Origin: Pseudomonas psychrophila HA-4
Lineage (GTDB): Bacteria; Pseudomonadota; Gammaproteobacteria; Pseudomonadales; Pseudomonadaceae
Length of the DNA stretch: 48,447 nt
Assembly (NCBI RefSeq): GCF_000282975.1
Contig: NZ_ALJC01000089.1
Location: forward strand, 1 to 48,447
Direction of reading: 5' to 3'
Every line of letters begins with the position of its first letter. The first letter of the stretch is position 1. Of this stretch, positions 35,023 through 43,492 are shown piece by piece. The position numbers and the translations under genes were made by a program. Under the pieces are notes generated by a model that was given only the letters and a program-made list of their open reading frames with translations, was not told the DNA's origin and searched no databases.

Positions 35023-35952
35023 ATGAACAGCTTGCCTTCCCTGCGCGCGCTGCAGGTTTTTGAAGCCGTGGGACGTTTCGGCGGCATTGTCGAGGCCGCC
35101 AAGCGTCTGGGTATCTCGGCCGGTGCCGTCAGCCAACAAATGAAACTGCTGGAAGACACCCTGGACTTGAGCCTGACCTTGAAGGTCGGCAAGCGTATTC
35201 GCCTGACCGCCGCCGGCCAGCGTTATCACGATAGCTGCGCAGCGGCATTCGAGAGCCTGCGCATCGCCCAGGTCGAGGTCGAGCGGTCGAAAAACGCCAG
35301 CAACCTGCGCATCAGCGCTTTGCCGTCATTGCTGTCGGATTGGTTGGCACCGCACATCTATGCCTGGCAGGACGAGCACCCGGAACTCAATTTGTTTCTC
35401 GATGGCAGTCACGCCGAACCTTCGCCAGAGGGCTACGACATCGATTTTCGCTTCACCTACGGCGACTACGTGGCCACTGAAAACGCCATCGAACTGTTTC
35501 GCGATTGCGTGGTGCCGGTGTGCAGCCCTTGGTTGTTGCGGCCTGATGTGCTGCTCAACAAACCGGCAGACCTGCTGGCATATCCGCTGCTGTCCATCGA
35601 CTGGCTACCGAAGTTTGCCTCGCCGCCTTCGTGGCGTGACTGGTTCAAGGCCCAACAGGTGGACTGCGAAAGCATTCGCGATGGCTACCGCGTGTATTCC
35701 TTGTCTGCCATGGCAATCCAGGCCGCATTGGCGGGGCAGGGTGTGGTACTGGCGCAATACTCAATGGTGGCTGATGCGTTGTCAGATGGGCGTTTGATCA
35801 GGCCGTTTGCCCGGGCCTTGCCCTTGCCGTCGGCGTATTTTTTGGTGGGTGCCAAGGGCGCGTTCGACAAGGCCCACTGCCGCGACTTCCACCGTTGGAT
35901 TGTGGCGCGCGGGCGTGAGCAAATGGTGATCAATCAGCGGTTGCTGGCGTAG
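35023..35952 (+). CDS. LysR-family transcriptional regulator (GcvA-like)
   Basis: This 309-aa regulator starts MNSLPSLRALQVFEAVGRFG. The winged HTH at about 8-66 includes VEAAKRLGISAGAVSQQMKL and LRLTAAGQRY-type residues (IRLTAAGQRYHDS). The effector-binding domain follows (LRISALPSLLSDWLAPHIYA, FLDGSHAEPSPEGYDIDFRF). SQQMKLLED and the W/H-type ADLA-like pattern place it with GcvA/AmpR-type members. Several ATGs occur at 35011-35023; GGAG at 35013-35016 favours 35023. It is divergent from the ABC-transporter/oxygenase locus and very likely controls it. Confidence 0.9.
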   Translation: MNSLPSLRALQVFEAVGRFGGIVEAAKRLGISAGAVSQQMKLLEDTLDLSLTLKVGKRIRLTAAGQRYHDSCAAAFESLRIAQVEVERSKNASNLRISALPSLLSDWLAPHIYAWQDEHPELNLFLDGSHAEPSPEGYDIDFRFTYGDYVATENAIELFRDCVVPVCSPWLLRPDVLLNKPADLLAYPLLSIDWLPKFASPPSWRDWFKAQQVDCESIRDGYRVYSLSAMAIQAALAGQGVVLAQYSMVADALSDGRLIRPFARALPLPSAYFLVGAKGAFDKAHCRDFHRWIVARGREQMVINQRLLA

Positions 35953-35958
35953 CCGTCA

Positions 35959-36574
35959 CTAGGCTGCGCTTGAGCTCAGGTTTTCGTCGGACAGTTCGCT
36001 GTTGGAGCGCCGGCACAGGTAGTACTGGCGGCCGTCATCCACGTGCAGGTCGAACAGCTTTACCAGTTCGCCGCTGGCGACATCGGCGCCACCAACGGCT
36101 CGCGCAGCAGCGAGCAACCCAGGCCGGTCAGCGCCAGTTGCCCGTCTTCGAGCAGCAAGCCATTGAGCGCACTGGCGTGCTTGACCTCGGCGACTTGAAA
36201 CCATTCGGCCCAGGTGCCGCGTTCTTCGTCGTGCAGCAACGGCAGTTGGCTCAAGGCCTGGGGCGAGTCGATGGGGGCGTGGCGCTGAAGGAATTCGCGG
36301 CTGCAATAGGGCGAGACGGCACCCGAGATCAGCGGCTCGCTGTGATTGCCCGGCCAGTGGCTGGTTCGCTGGAATAGCTGCGGTGGTTTGCGTAGGTGAC
36401 GTTGATGTCCAGTTCCGGGTTTTGCGCCAGGAACTCGACCAGCCTCGGAATGAACAGGTTGATGCCAAACAGCGGAATCAAGCTGATGGTCACCTGGCGC
36501 ATGACGGACTTCTCGCGCACATGCTCGGTGGCGCTGTGCAATACCGCGAAAGCCGAGCGGATGGCACGGTAATA
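35959..36574 (-). pseudogene. LysR-family regulator remnant (no HTH, at least two frameshifts)
   Basis: Leftward frames together encode a LysR effector-binding domain. MRQVTISLIPLFGINLFIPR and LVEFLAQNPELDINVTYANH occupy the first frame. PIDSPQALSQLPLLHDEERG, WAEWFQVAEVKHASALNGLL and GLGCSLLREPLVAP follow in a second frame. ELVKLFDLHVDDGRQYYLCR closes it in a third. Shifts fall near 36345-36370 and 36070-36085. The DNA-binding N-terminus is absent: the gene stops at the Tn3-type inverted repeat at 36575. Its 3' end is only six bases from the stop of the intact LysR gene. Confidence 0.82.
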
Positions 36575-36781
36575 GGGGGCATGCCGAGATAAGGCAAAGT
36601 TCACTAATTTGGTATGCAACTACTTGTCTGGATTGATAATTCCCGAGACAACGCGATGGCGTGCGCAGATTGTCCTAGGTGGCCAGCCATTTAGGACGGC
36701 TTGAGGTGGGTACGCAAGCCTTTATAGAACAACAGTATGCGAAGCAAATGTCCTAATTTTCCCTTATCTCGGCATGACCCC
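36575..36781. mobile_element. 207-bp element bounded by Tn3-family-type inverted repeats (TIME/MITE-like)
   Basis: GGGGGCATGCCGAGATAAGG starts at 36575. The reverse complement of the right edge reads GGGGTCATGCCGAGATAAGG from 36781 inward. The ends share about 19 of 20 bases, then diverge but retain AAA and TAATTT/AATTAGG-like blocks. Both point inward and enclose no gene. Tn3-derived miniature elements (TIMEs) of a few hundred bases are known in Pseudomonas. The flanking five bases, TAATA and TCAAA, are not a duplication. The element therefore did not simply hop in; it probably marks a deletion or recombination between two ends. Confidence 0.65.
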
Positions 36782-36992
36782 TCAAATCGCCAAACGCATT
36801 CTGCTGTTCCTGCATGAACGTGTGTCGAGCTTGGAGGATCCACGCAGCATTGGCGAAGCCTTAAAAGACTCAAGCTTAGGGGATTTTTGGAAGTATCGCG
36901 TGGGGGATTACCGCCTCATCAGCAGCATCGAGGACGGTGCGTTGCGCATCCTGGTCGTCAAGATTGGTAACCGCCGTGAGGTGTACCGGTAA
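36774..36992 (+). pseudogene. relE: RelE-family toxin with 5' end replaced by a transposon end
   Basis: The frame matches the C-terminal three quarters of a RelE toxin: PQIAKRILLFLHERVSSLED, PRSIGEALKDSSLGDFWKYR and VGDYRLISSIEDG, ending VVKIGNRREVYR. About 15-20 N-terminal residues are missing. The present ATG lies inside the terminal repeat of the 207-bp element, in GGCATGACCCC, so the transposon end supplies a new start. No antitoxin gene precedes it. RelE catalytic residues are mostly in the retained part. Activity cannot be excluded, though loss of the first strand and of the ribosome binding site makes it unlikely. Confidence 0.7.
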
Positions 36993-37208
36993 GTAACGTA
37001 TGGGTTAGGTTGGCGAATTTTGGTGGGCTGTCTGGGGCTATACCCAACGCTCTTATTGGTACTGAGTTTATTGGGGCCGCTGACCCATGATCTGAGCTTT
37101 CCGCTGATGGTCTTGGTGGAGGTGGTGGTTTGGGTGCCTTTCACTCAGATCATCTCCTTTCCGCTGGCAGGGTGGCTGGTTTCTCGTTTAAGGCGAATTA
37201 ATCAGTGA
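36993..37208 (+). pseudogene. Small membrane protein fragment (two hydrophobic segments)
   Basis: The frame encodes two strong hydrophobic helices, LVGCLGLYPTLLLVLSLLG and LSFPLMVLVEVVVWVPFTQI, followed by a basic end (SRLRRINQ). It resembles the C-terminal membrane tail of COG3224-type antibiotic-biosynthesis-monooxygenase proteins, whose globular part would be upstream. Here there is only the relE remnant, so it is probably a 3' fragment. No convincing start or ribosome binding site is visible. Confidence 0.35.
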
Positions 37209-37306
37209 GTACGTGGACTGTTTCAGTCAGCGTCACGTGCCATTAACACATTAAAAAGCGATGACTACAGTTGTCGGCATTAACCCAATTAGGCAGAGGA
37301 AAGACC

Positions 37307-37903
37307 ATGCAAACGTTAATCATCAACGGACAGTCGCAGCAGGTTGACGTTGCAGCGGATATGCCTCTGCTGTGGGTCTTGCGCGATGTGCTCGGCCTGA
37401 CAGGGACAAAATACGGCTGTGGCATTGCTCAGTGTGGGGTGTGCACCGTGCATCTCGACGGCCAGCCGATCCGTTCGTGTGTGACTCCTATTTCGGCTGT
37501 GGCAGGTCGCTCAATCACCACCATTGAGGCCATCGGTGAGACGGCCGTGGGCAAAGCCGTGCAGCAGGCCTGGCTAGCGCATGAGGTGGTGCAGTGCGGT
37601 TACTGCCAGTCAGGACAGATCATGGCAGCAACTGCTCTTCTGAATAGCCAGCCGACGCCCGATGACCAGGCGATTGATGCGGCCATGGCGGGTAATCTTT
37701 GTCGCTGCGCCACTTACACCCGCATTCGCACGGCCACACTCCGGGTAGCTGTGCAGTTCTGTCATGTTGAGATGTCCCTCATGGTTTGCCAGGTTAGTTA
37801 TCTCCGCAGCGCTGAGTGTGGACGGGTAGGCAAGGTGTTGAGTGGCAATCAGGTGTGTCTCGCGAGTAAGGCTCCATTATCCAGACGCGGCATGACGGCG
37901 TAA
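37307..37903 (+). CDS. iorA: Isoquinoline 1-oxidoreductase alpha-type 2Fe-2S subunit with altered C-terminus
   Basis: The first about 147 residues match the small iron-sulfur subunit of molybdenum hydroxylases. The plant-type cluster is in [17 protein letters not shown]...SC (about 37-62) and the second cluster in CGYCQSGQ and [13 protein letters not shown] (about 98-145). It would pass electrons from the molybdopterin subunit to an acceptor. GAGGAAAG precedes ATG 37307. After TRIRTA the sequence loses similarity and continues for about 50 unrelated residues. The expected beta (IorB) subunit is missing downstream. The gene is therefore an orphan cut off near its 3' end and probably non-functional. 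Confidence 0.8.
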   Translation: MQTLIINGQSQQVDVAADMPLLWVLRDVLGLTGTKYGCGIAQCGVCTVHLDGQPIRSCVTPISAVAGRSITTIEAIGETAVGKAVQQAWLAHEVVQCGYCQSGQIMAATALLNSQPTPDDQAIDAAMAGNLCRCATYTRIRTATLRVAVQFCHVEMSLMVCQVSYLRSAECGRVGKVLSGNQVCLASKAPLSRRGMTA

Positions 37904-37969
37904 GTAATTCTGCGCTACAGCGAAGTCGCTAGCGAGGTGGCGACCGCTTTTGTTGTGCCTGAAGAATAC

Positions 37970-37996
37970 GGCCGTCAGGGTTAAGCCGTGACGGCC
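37970..37996 (-). terminator. Hairpin after the old-yellow-enzyme gene
   Basis: GGCCGTCA (37970-37977) and TGACGGCC (37989-37996) make a perfect 8-bp stem with an 11-nt loop, just past the leftward gene's stop at 38009. No long T-tract follows, so it is a plausible but weak terminator. The rest of 37904-38008 shows nothing else. Confidence 0.5.
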
Positions 37997-38008
37997 GGTG
38001 GAGCGGAT

Positions 38009-38833
38009 TTACTCGGCGTAGGTCGGGTAATCGCTGTACCCCTTTTCCGTGCCGCCGTACATGCTGCTTGGGTCGACCGGGTTGAGCGGCCAGCCATTGG
38101 CAATGCGCTGCGGCAAATCGGGGTTGGCAATGAACGGGCGACAAAAGGCAATCAAGTCGCCCAGGCCAGCCTCCAAGGTTTCCGCGCCGCGTTGTGCGGT
38201 GTAGCGGCCGGCGTAGATGATGCGCCCGCTAAATACCTGCCTGATTTCGCGGCGGAAGCCTTCGGGAAGCGCCGGGGCATTGTCCCAGTCGGCCTCGGCA
38301 ATCGACAGGTAGGCGATGCCGGCCTCTTCGAGCACCTTGATGGCCTCGATGTAGGTGCTGTGTGGGTCTTCTTCGACAAGGCCCAAATAGACCCTGTCCT
38401 CTGCTGTACTTTCAAACAACGGCGCGAAACGCACGCCTAGGCGGTCAGCACCGATAACTTCGGATACGGCCTGGATAATCTCGCGCAGGAAGCGCAAACG
38501 GTTGTGCAGCGAACCGCCATATTCATCGTCGCGCTGGTTGCTGTGGGCGGAGATGAACTGGTTGACCAGATAACCGTTGGCGCAGTGAATTTCCACACCA
38601 TCAAAGCCTGCACTCAATGCATTGCGCGCGGCCTGCGCGTACAGCTGCACCAGTTCTTTTACCTCGGCATTGGCCAATGCGCGAGGTACCGAAGGCTCGG
38701 CTAAAGTACCTGCACCTGGACCGGTTTCAATAAATACTTTGACGTTGTTCGCAGCAATAGCCGAAGGCGCTACTGGGGGAGCCCGCAGAATTCGGAAAAA
38801 ATCGTACGCTAACAGTTCAAGCGTCCCGGCCAC
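38009..38833 (-). pseudogene. Old yellow enzyme (NADH:flavin oxidoreductase) lacking its N-terminal third
   Basis: The frame matches the C-terminal two thirds of an OYE/NemA-type reductase. PPVAPSAIAANNVKVF and FDGVEIHCANGYLVNQFISA are followed by NQRDDEYGGSLHNRLRFLRE, RYTAQRGAETLEAG and the C-terminal FIANPDLPQRIANGWPLN...YGGTEKGYSDYPTY. About 105 N-terminal residues, with much of the FMN site, are missing; similarity starts near 38790. Just upstream lies the stop of the SdiA-regulated-like gene, so the loss is a deletion junction. IHCANGYL carries His/Asn-like active-site residues, but without the first barrel strands it should not fold. Confidence 0.8.
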
Positions 38834-38857
38834 GCCTGACTGTAGCTTGTTGACTGG

Positions 38858-39811
38858 TCAATCTGTCTCGCGGGTAAAGCGATAGAACAAGTTCGGCTCG
38901 CTGACCACGTACAAATACCCTTCATCGTCGATGGTTACGCCTTCGGCTTGGGGTATACCTTTCAGCAAACCAGCAAACCCCCTCGCCAAGGAGCGGAAAC
39001 TCACCACCTTGCCCTCGTCGGTCATTTCAATCAGCAGTTTCGACTCGTCGCTGAGCAGGATCAGATGGCCGCTCTGTTGATCGAATACAACCGAAGACAA
39101 GTCAGTGGCAAACACCTTGTCTTTTACTAGGTTGGACATGTCGCGGACGTGCAGGGAAACGCCTCCTTCCAGGCTGGCACGAAGGCCGCTCACTTCCAGT
39201 AATTGCCGGGGGTCACGCTCCTTGGTCACAAACAAACGATCACCTTTTAGGTCGTAGGCGAGCCCTTCAAGGCCTTTGTTGTCCTCCTTGCCAAGCGCCA
39301 AGGTTAGCGCTGAATACTGGTCTAGGCTCAATGGTCGATCAGGAGAAAGCTTACCGTATTCGTCGATGGGGATATCCACGATAACCAGGCTCTGCCGCCG
39401 CTCTTCGGCAATGACCAGTTGACCGTTGCCGGCATAGGACACCGCTTCCACGTCGTGGAAGCCATCCAGGCTGTAACGTCGCTCCACGTCACCGTCACGA
39501 CTGAGGGCCAGCAGCTCGTTCGGGCCATTGGTAACCGCCCACAGCAGATTTAGGTCAGGATCGAAGGTCAGGCCCGAAAGGTTGTTGTCCACACCGGGAA
39601 CCGCCTTAGCATCCAGCTCAACCCGATAGCCAGGCAGCCACACAGAGCGCTCCTGCCAATCGTCTGTGTGCCAGTGGGTCTTGATCCAAAAGTACAGACG
39701 ATCATCAAGGTGATGAGTACGTACTTGGAATACGGTGAGCAACACAAGGCATACAAGCGCCCACATCCAAACACTTACTTTCCGTGTTCGGCCCAGCCAG
39801 TTTTTAGCCAT
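38858..39811 (-). CDS. SdiA-regulated domain protein (membrane-anchored beta-propeller-like)
   Basis: This 317-aa protein has a short basic N-terminus and one membrane anchor (VSVWMWALVCLVLLTVFQV, about 12-30). A periplasmic SdiA-regulated domain follows. NLSGLTFDPDLNLLWAVTNG (about 78-97), DVEAVSYAGNGQLVIAEERR, NKGLEGLAYDLKGDRLFVTK and AEGVTIDDEGYLYVVSEPNL are its four repeated blades. I start at ATG 39811. It is the last gene of the leftward sulP operon. Function of the family is unclear. Confidence 0.85.
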   Translation of the reverse strand: MAKNWLGRTRKVSVWMWALVCLVLLTVFQVRTHHLDDRLYFWIKTHWHTDDWQERSVWLPGYRVELDAKAVPGVDNNLSGLTFDPDLNLLWAVTNGPNELLALSRDGDVERRYSLDGFHDVEAVSYAGNGQLVIAEERRQSLVIVDIPIDEYGKLSPDRPLSLDQYSALTLALGKEDNKGLEGLAYDLKGDRLFVTKERDPRQLLEVSGLRASLEGGVSLHVRDMSNLVKDKVFATDLSSVVFDQQSGHLILLSDESKLLIEMTDEGKVVSFRSLARGFAGLLKGIPQAEGVTIDDEGYLYVVSEPNLFYRFTRETD

Positions 39812-39865
39812 CAAATACATTAGAAGCCTCGTTAAATCAGACTGACGCCACGAGCCGTGATGGTT

Positions 39866-40225
39866 TCAACCCGACTCGGCGCGGCTGGCACAGGTGATAC
39901 ACAACGGCGTGGCCGGATCGAACTCCAGACGGCCCGAGGCGATCAACTCGCCGCATTGGTTACACCAGCCATAGTCGCCCTCGTGCCAGCGCTTGAGGGC
40001 CAGTTGGAGACGGACACGTTCATGCCGTGCACGACTGCGGATCGCATCGTTCATCGCTTGTTGCTGGAGTGCGTCCATTCTCGATAGACGCCCCACCTTG
40101 CTTTGATCCAGCTCTACCGATTGCGAGCGAGACTCAGCGTCTCCCAGCAATCGATCCAGCTCGGCAGCCCGCTGTTCCAGTAGGGTCTTGAAATGGGCAA
40201 GATCGAGGGCGTCGTCCAGGCTCAT
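39866..40225 (-). CDS. DksA/TraR-type C4 zinc-finger protein
   Basis: This 119-aa protein has a helical coiled-coil N-terminus (LAHFKTLLEQRAAELDRLLG). The C-terminal zinc finger is WCNQCGEL...CITCASR (about 87-115). DALQQQAMNDAIRSRARHER lies in the middle, typical of TraR/DksA proteins that modulate RNA polymerase from its secondary channel. ATG 40225 overlaps the usp stop by one base (TAATG), so it is coupled to usp. Because usp is now interrupted, transcription of this gene must come from within the transposon or from a weaker site. Confidence 0.88.
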   Translation of the reverse strand: MSLDDALDLAHFKTLLEQRAAELDRLLGDAESRSQSVELDQSKVGRLSRMDALQQQAMNDAIRSRARHERVRLQLALKRWHEGDYGWCNQCGELIASGRLEFDPATPLCITCASRAESG

Positions 40226-41066
40226 TAGCGCAGCAGTAACAGCGGACTGGTGGTGGTACGGAGCATGCTGGTAGTGGTGCTGCCGACCAGGAACTGCCGG
40301 ATACGTGAGTGTCCATAAGCCCCCATCACTAGCAGATCGATGCCATGCTCTTTCTGATAGGCGTGCAGGGTACGTTCTATTTCACCGCTCCGAGTCTCAG
40401 CGCGAACGGTAAATCCGGCGTTGATCAGCACTTTCTGCGCCCAGTCCAGCTGCGCGGACGCTTCGTCGTTCACGGGCCCAACCATGACCAGATGGATCGG
40501 CAGCCCCTTCAGCAGCGGGCTGGCTGCCAGCATCTCCACACCCTTGCGGGTTGTAGCGCCGCCATCGAATGCCAGCATCGCGCTCTTGGGCTTTTGGAAG
40601 TTGGCCGGGGTGACCAGGATTGGCCGGTGCATGATACGAATAACGCTTTCCAGCTGGCTTCCGACATGCTGACTCAGACCGCCACTAGACTCGCCCTGGC
40701 GACCGATAACCAGCAAGCGCGTTTCACTTTGCAGCTCTTGCAAGCTCTCCAGTAAATCGCCATGTCGCTGCTTGGACTCCGGTGCGCGCACACCATCATT
40801 CACGGCCCGTTCTTTCGCGGCTGCAAGCATGATTCGCCCTTGTTCAAGGGCCAACTTGCCGCGCTGTTCATCCAGGGAAGCAAGCTCATCAAGCAGGTGC
40901 TCGCGGCTGCCAAGGCCAATGTTGCCACTCAAATCTGCTGCAACCGGATACTGGCGCTGATCCAGCACATGCAGGAAGGTCAGCGGCGCTTCCAGGCTCA
41001 GACTGGCCCAGGCCGCGTAGTCGCAAACAGCTGGAGCCGAGGTGGAACCGTCGATACAGGCAATTA
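40225..41066 (-). pseudogene. Universal stress protein (two-domain), 3' part, split by Tn5393
   Basis: Codons 6 to the end of a 283-aa tandem UspA protein. ACIDGSTSAPAVCDYAAWAS begins the first Usp domain just at the transposon edge. The second domain ends MGAYGHSRIRQFLVGSTTTS with LLLLR, the GxxG...GS ATP-binding signature. The missing first five codons (MTHVI) lie at 46537-46551 on the other side of the transposon. Removing one AATTA copy and the transposon restores the frame exactly. A short product could still start internally, but the first nucleotide-binding strand would be lost. Confidence 0.92.
41062..41066. repeat. Target-site duplication, left copy (AATTA)
   Basis: The five bases AATTA just outside the left end of the transposon match 46537-46541 outside the right end. 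Tn3-family insertion makes 5-bp duplications. Confidence 0.95.
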
Positions 41067-41147
41067 GGGGTCGTTTGCGGGAGAGGGCGAAATCCTACGC
41101 TAAGGCTTTGGCCAACGATATTCTCCGGTAAGATTGATGTGTTCCGA
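41067..41147 (+). repeat. Left terminal inverted repeat of Tn5393
   Basis: This repeat runs from GGGGTCGTTTGCGGGAGAGG to GATGTGTTCCGAG. It matches the right repeat (46456-46536, inverted) with only a few substitutions, including A/G at the 18th base. Confidence 0.9.
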
Positions 41148-41172
41148 GGGGATAGGAGAAGTCGCTTGATAT

Positions 41173-42009
41173 CTAGTATGACGTCTGTCGCACCTGCTTG
41201 ATCGCGGCCGCGATAGCTAGATCGCGTTGCTCCTCTTCTCCATCCGCGTTCCAAGCTGCGGAAAGGCACCCATAAGCGTACGCCTGGTCGAGCAGGCGAC
41301 GCGGATCGACGTCCAGCGCACGAGAGAATGCGTCCGCCATCTGTGCAATGCGTCTGGGATCGAGACAAAGGTCGTCTCTGTCAGCCGGATCGTAGAACAT
41401 ATTGGCGGCGCCAAAGCCCACTTCACCGACCAGACCGACGGGATCTATCACCAGCCAGCCGCGACTGGAGAACATGATGTTTTCATGATGCAGATCGCCA
41501 TGTAGCCCACGCAGTTCCGAGGCATTGCTCATCATTTGATCGGCTATAATCGCCGCGTGGACGTAGTCAGTTTGACAACCTGCGTTTTGATCATCGCGCG
41601 CCCGCTGAAACAAAGCTGCAAAGCGATCCCGGATCGGGAGAAGGGCAGAAGGCAGGGGTTCCTCAGATGCGGCATACAGCTTCGCCATTAGTTCCGCTGC
41701 AATTTCGGTCGCCTGGTAGTCGCCGTGCTCGGCAACGATGTGAGAGAGCATTCGCTCCCCGGCATATTCGAGCAACATCAGATTGTTCTCACGACCGAGC
41801 AACCGGACTGCTCCCCTCCCATTGCGCCATACCAGATAGTCGGCCCCGCGCAGTTCATCAGCAATGTCTTCTATAGGTTTCAATCCCTTGACGATTGCAG
41901 GAGTCCCGTCTGGCAATGAAACTTTCCAAACGAGGCTGGAAAAGGTGTCCGCAATGAGAACAGGTTGCGAAACGTGCCAATGAGCAGGAAAAACAGGCGG
42001 CATGAACAT
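41173..42009 (-). CDS. strB: Aminoglycoside 6-phosphotransferase APH(6)-Id (StrB), streptomycin resistance
   Basis: This 278-aa enzyme inactivates streptomycin by phosphorylating the 6-OH. The start MFMPPVFPAHWHVSQPVLIA and end AIAAAIKQVRQTSY are those of StrB. The catalytic loop is LRGLHGDLHHENIMFS (about 190) with VIDPVGLVGE after it, the HGDxxxxN...D kinase pattern. Its ATG shares its A with the strA stop (TGATG), so the pair is translationally coupled. It is transcribed leftward from the tnpR side. Confidence 0.97.
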   Translation of the reverse strand: MFMPPVFPAHWHVSQPVLIADTFSSLVWKVSLPDGTPAIVKGLKPIEDIADELRGADYLVWRNGRGAVRLLGRENNLMLLEYAGERMLSHIVAEHGDYQATEIAAELMAKLYAASEEPLPSALLPIRDRFAALFQRARDDQNAGCQTDYVHAAIIADQMMSNASELRGLHGDLHHENIMFSSRGWLVIDPVGLVGEVGFGAANMFYDPADRDDLCLDPRRIAQMADAFSRALDVDPRRLLDQAYAYGCLSAAWNADGEEEQRDLAIAAAIKQVRQTSY

Positions 42010-42812
42010 CAACCCCAAGTCAGAGGGTCCAATCGCAGATAGAAGGCAAGGCGTTCGCGGTCGGGGGCTTCGATCCCCAATACATTGAATAGGACAGCGA
42101 AGGCGCGCTCTGCTTCATCTGGCGCTGCCCAGTTCTCTTCGGCGTTAGCAATCATGAGTGCCAAATCGGCATAGCGATCTGCTGTTCCGAGCCGCCCAAG
42201 GTCGATCAGACCCGTGCATTGAAGAGTTTTAGGGTCCACCATGAAGTTCGGCATGCAGGGATCACCATGGCAAACAACCATATCGGTGCGCTCTTGGTCG
42301 AGCCGCACCGGTAGCTCTCGTTCGACACGAGCCAAAAGATCGAGCTGCGGCGTACTCTTGTCCTCGTCCGGTAAGAAGTCGGGATTGACGGCATTGCGGG
42401 ACACCACATCAACGGCGCGTCCGAACATTCGCGACAGCCTGCGCTCAAACGGACATTGATCAACCAATAGGCTGTGAACAGCGCCAAGTTGCTGCCCCAT
42501 TGACGGCCACGCTTTGAGCAAATCCGCTCCAGACAGATCAGCCGCCGGTACTCCCGGAATTGCCGTTATCACCAAGCATGCACCCTCCTGTTCCTCCTGC
42601 CAGTTGATCACCTCGGGGCAAGCCACACCTCGACCTTTGAGCCAAATGAGGCGGTCACGCTCTCCAGCGAGCTCACCGCGGCGGGAAGCAGGTGCGATTT
42701 TCGCGAAGGCATGCCCGTCACCACGTCGAAAAACAAAATCACCAGATTCTCCGCCTCTGACAGGCAACCAGTCAGAATGCGATTCACCAAAAAAAATATT
42801 AGTTCGATTCAA
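42009..42812 (-). CDS. strA: Aminoglycoside 3''-phosphotransferase APH(3'')-Ib (StrA), streptomycin resistance
   Basis: This 267-aa enzyme phosphorylates the 3''-OH of streptomycin. It has the classic start MNRTNIFFGESHSDWLPVRG, the catalytic VCHGDPCMPNFMVD (about 191-204) and the metal-binding LIDLGRLGTADRYADLAL (about 213-230). It is full length. In this IS1133-free form, expression depends on the transposon's own promoters near tnpR, known to give lower resistance than the IS1133 form. Confidence 0.97.
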   Translation of the reverse strand: MNRTNIFFGESHSDWLPVRGGESGDFVFRRGDGHAFAKIAPASRRGELAGERDRLIWLKGRGVACPEVINWQEEQEGACLVITAIPGVPAADLSGADLLKAWPSMGQQLGAVHSLLVDQCPFERRLSRMFGRAVDVVSRNAVNPDFLPDEDKSTPQLDLLARVERELPVRLDQERTDMVVCHGDPCMPNFMVDPKTLQCTGLIDLGRLGTADRYADLALMIANAEENWAAPDEAERAFAVLFNVLGIEAPDRERLAFYLRLDPLTWG

Positions 42813-42877
42813 TGGAGGTTCCTTCAGTTTTCTGATGAAGCGCGGAGGTGGCTCAACCTGCGAAAAGAAACGAGTTG

Positions 42878-43492
42878 CTACGTAAGTCCGAGAACATGCT
42901 TTCCATGGTCTCTGAGCTCGCCTTTGGGACCGACATATCGGTAGAGAGTGACGCGCTCGATGCCGAGTTCCTTGCAGAGATCGGAAACTGAAGTATCGCG
43001 CTGGGCCATGGCGGCTTGCGCGAGACGCACCTGAGCTTTGGTGAGCGCGAATTTTCGTCCGCCCTTGCGACCGCGCGCTCTCGCGGAGGCGAGACCCGCC
43101 ATGGTGCGCTCTCGGATCAGATCCCGCTCGAACTCGGCCAAGGTGGCGAAGATTCCGAACACCATGCGACCGGACGCAGTCGTGGTGTCGATCTGAGCGC
43201 CCTTTCCAGTCAGAACCCGCAGGCCGATCTTGCGGTCTGACAGCTCCTTCACCGTGTTGACCAGATGGGCAAGCGATCGTCCGAGGCGATCGAGCTTCCA
43301 GACCACCAGCACATCGCCGTCACGCAATGACTTGAGGCAGGCAGTCAAGCCAGGGCGATCATCACGACCGCCGGAAGCAAGATCATCATAGATATTGTCC
43401 CGTTCGACACCTGCGGCGCGCAAGGCGTCGTGCTGCAGGTCGAGAGACTGCGAGCCATCGGCTTTGGAGACGCGGGCATATCCGATCAGCAT
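42878..43492 (-). CDS. tnpR: Tn5393 resolvase/repressor TnpR (serine recombinase)
   Basis: This 204-aa serine recombinase begins MLIGYARVSKADGSQSLDLQ, with the nucleophile Ser in RVS (residue 9). VVWKLDRLGRSLAHLV (about 62-77) and IDTTTASGRMVFGIFATLAE (about 100-119) give the rest of the active site. The C-terminal HTH is SVSDLCKELGIERVTLYRY. It resolves cointegrates at res (43493-43617) and represses tnpA and itself. Confidence 0.96.
   Translation of the reverse strand: MLIGYARVSKADGSQSLDLQHDALRAAGVERDNIYDDLASGGRDDRPGLTACLKSLRDGDVLVVWKLDRLGRSLAHLVNTVKELSDRKIGLRVLTGKGAQIDTTTASGRMVFGIFATLAEFERDLIRERTMAGLASARARGRKGGRKFALTKAQVRLAQAAMAQRDTSVSDLCKELGIERVTLYRYVGPKGELRDHGKHVLGLT

Noticed and set aside
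36570..36786. Target-site duplication around the 207-bp element
   Set aside because: The flanking pentamers TAATA and TCAAA differ, so a simple insertion is not supported.
42813..42877. IS1133 between tnpR and strA
   Set aside because: Only 65 bp are present, with no transposase or terminal repeats.
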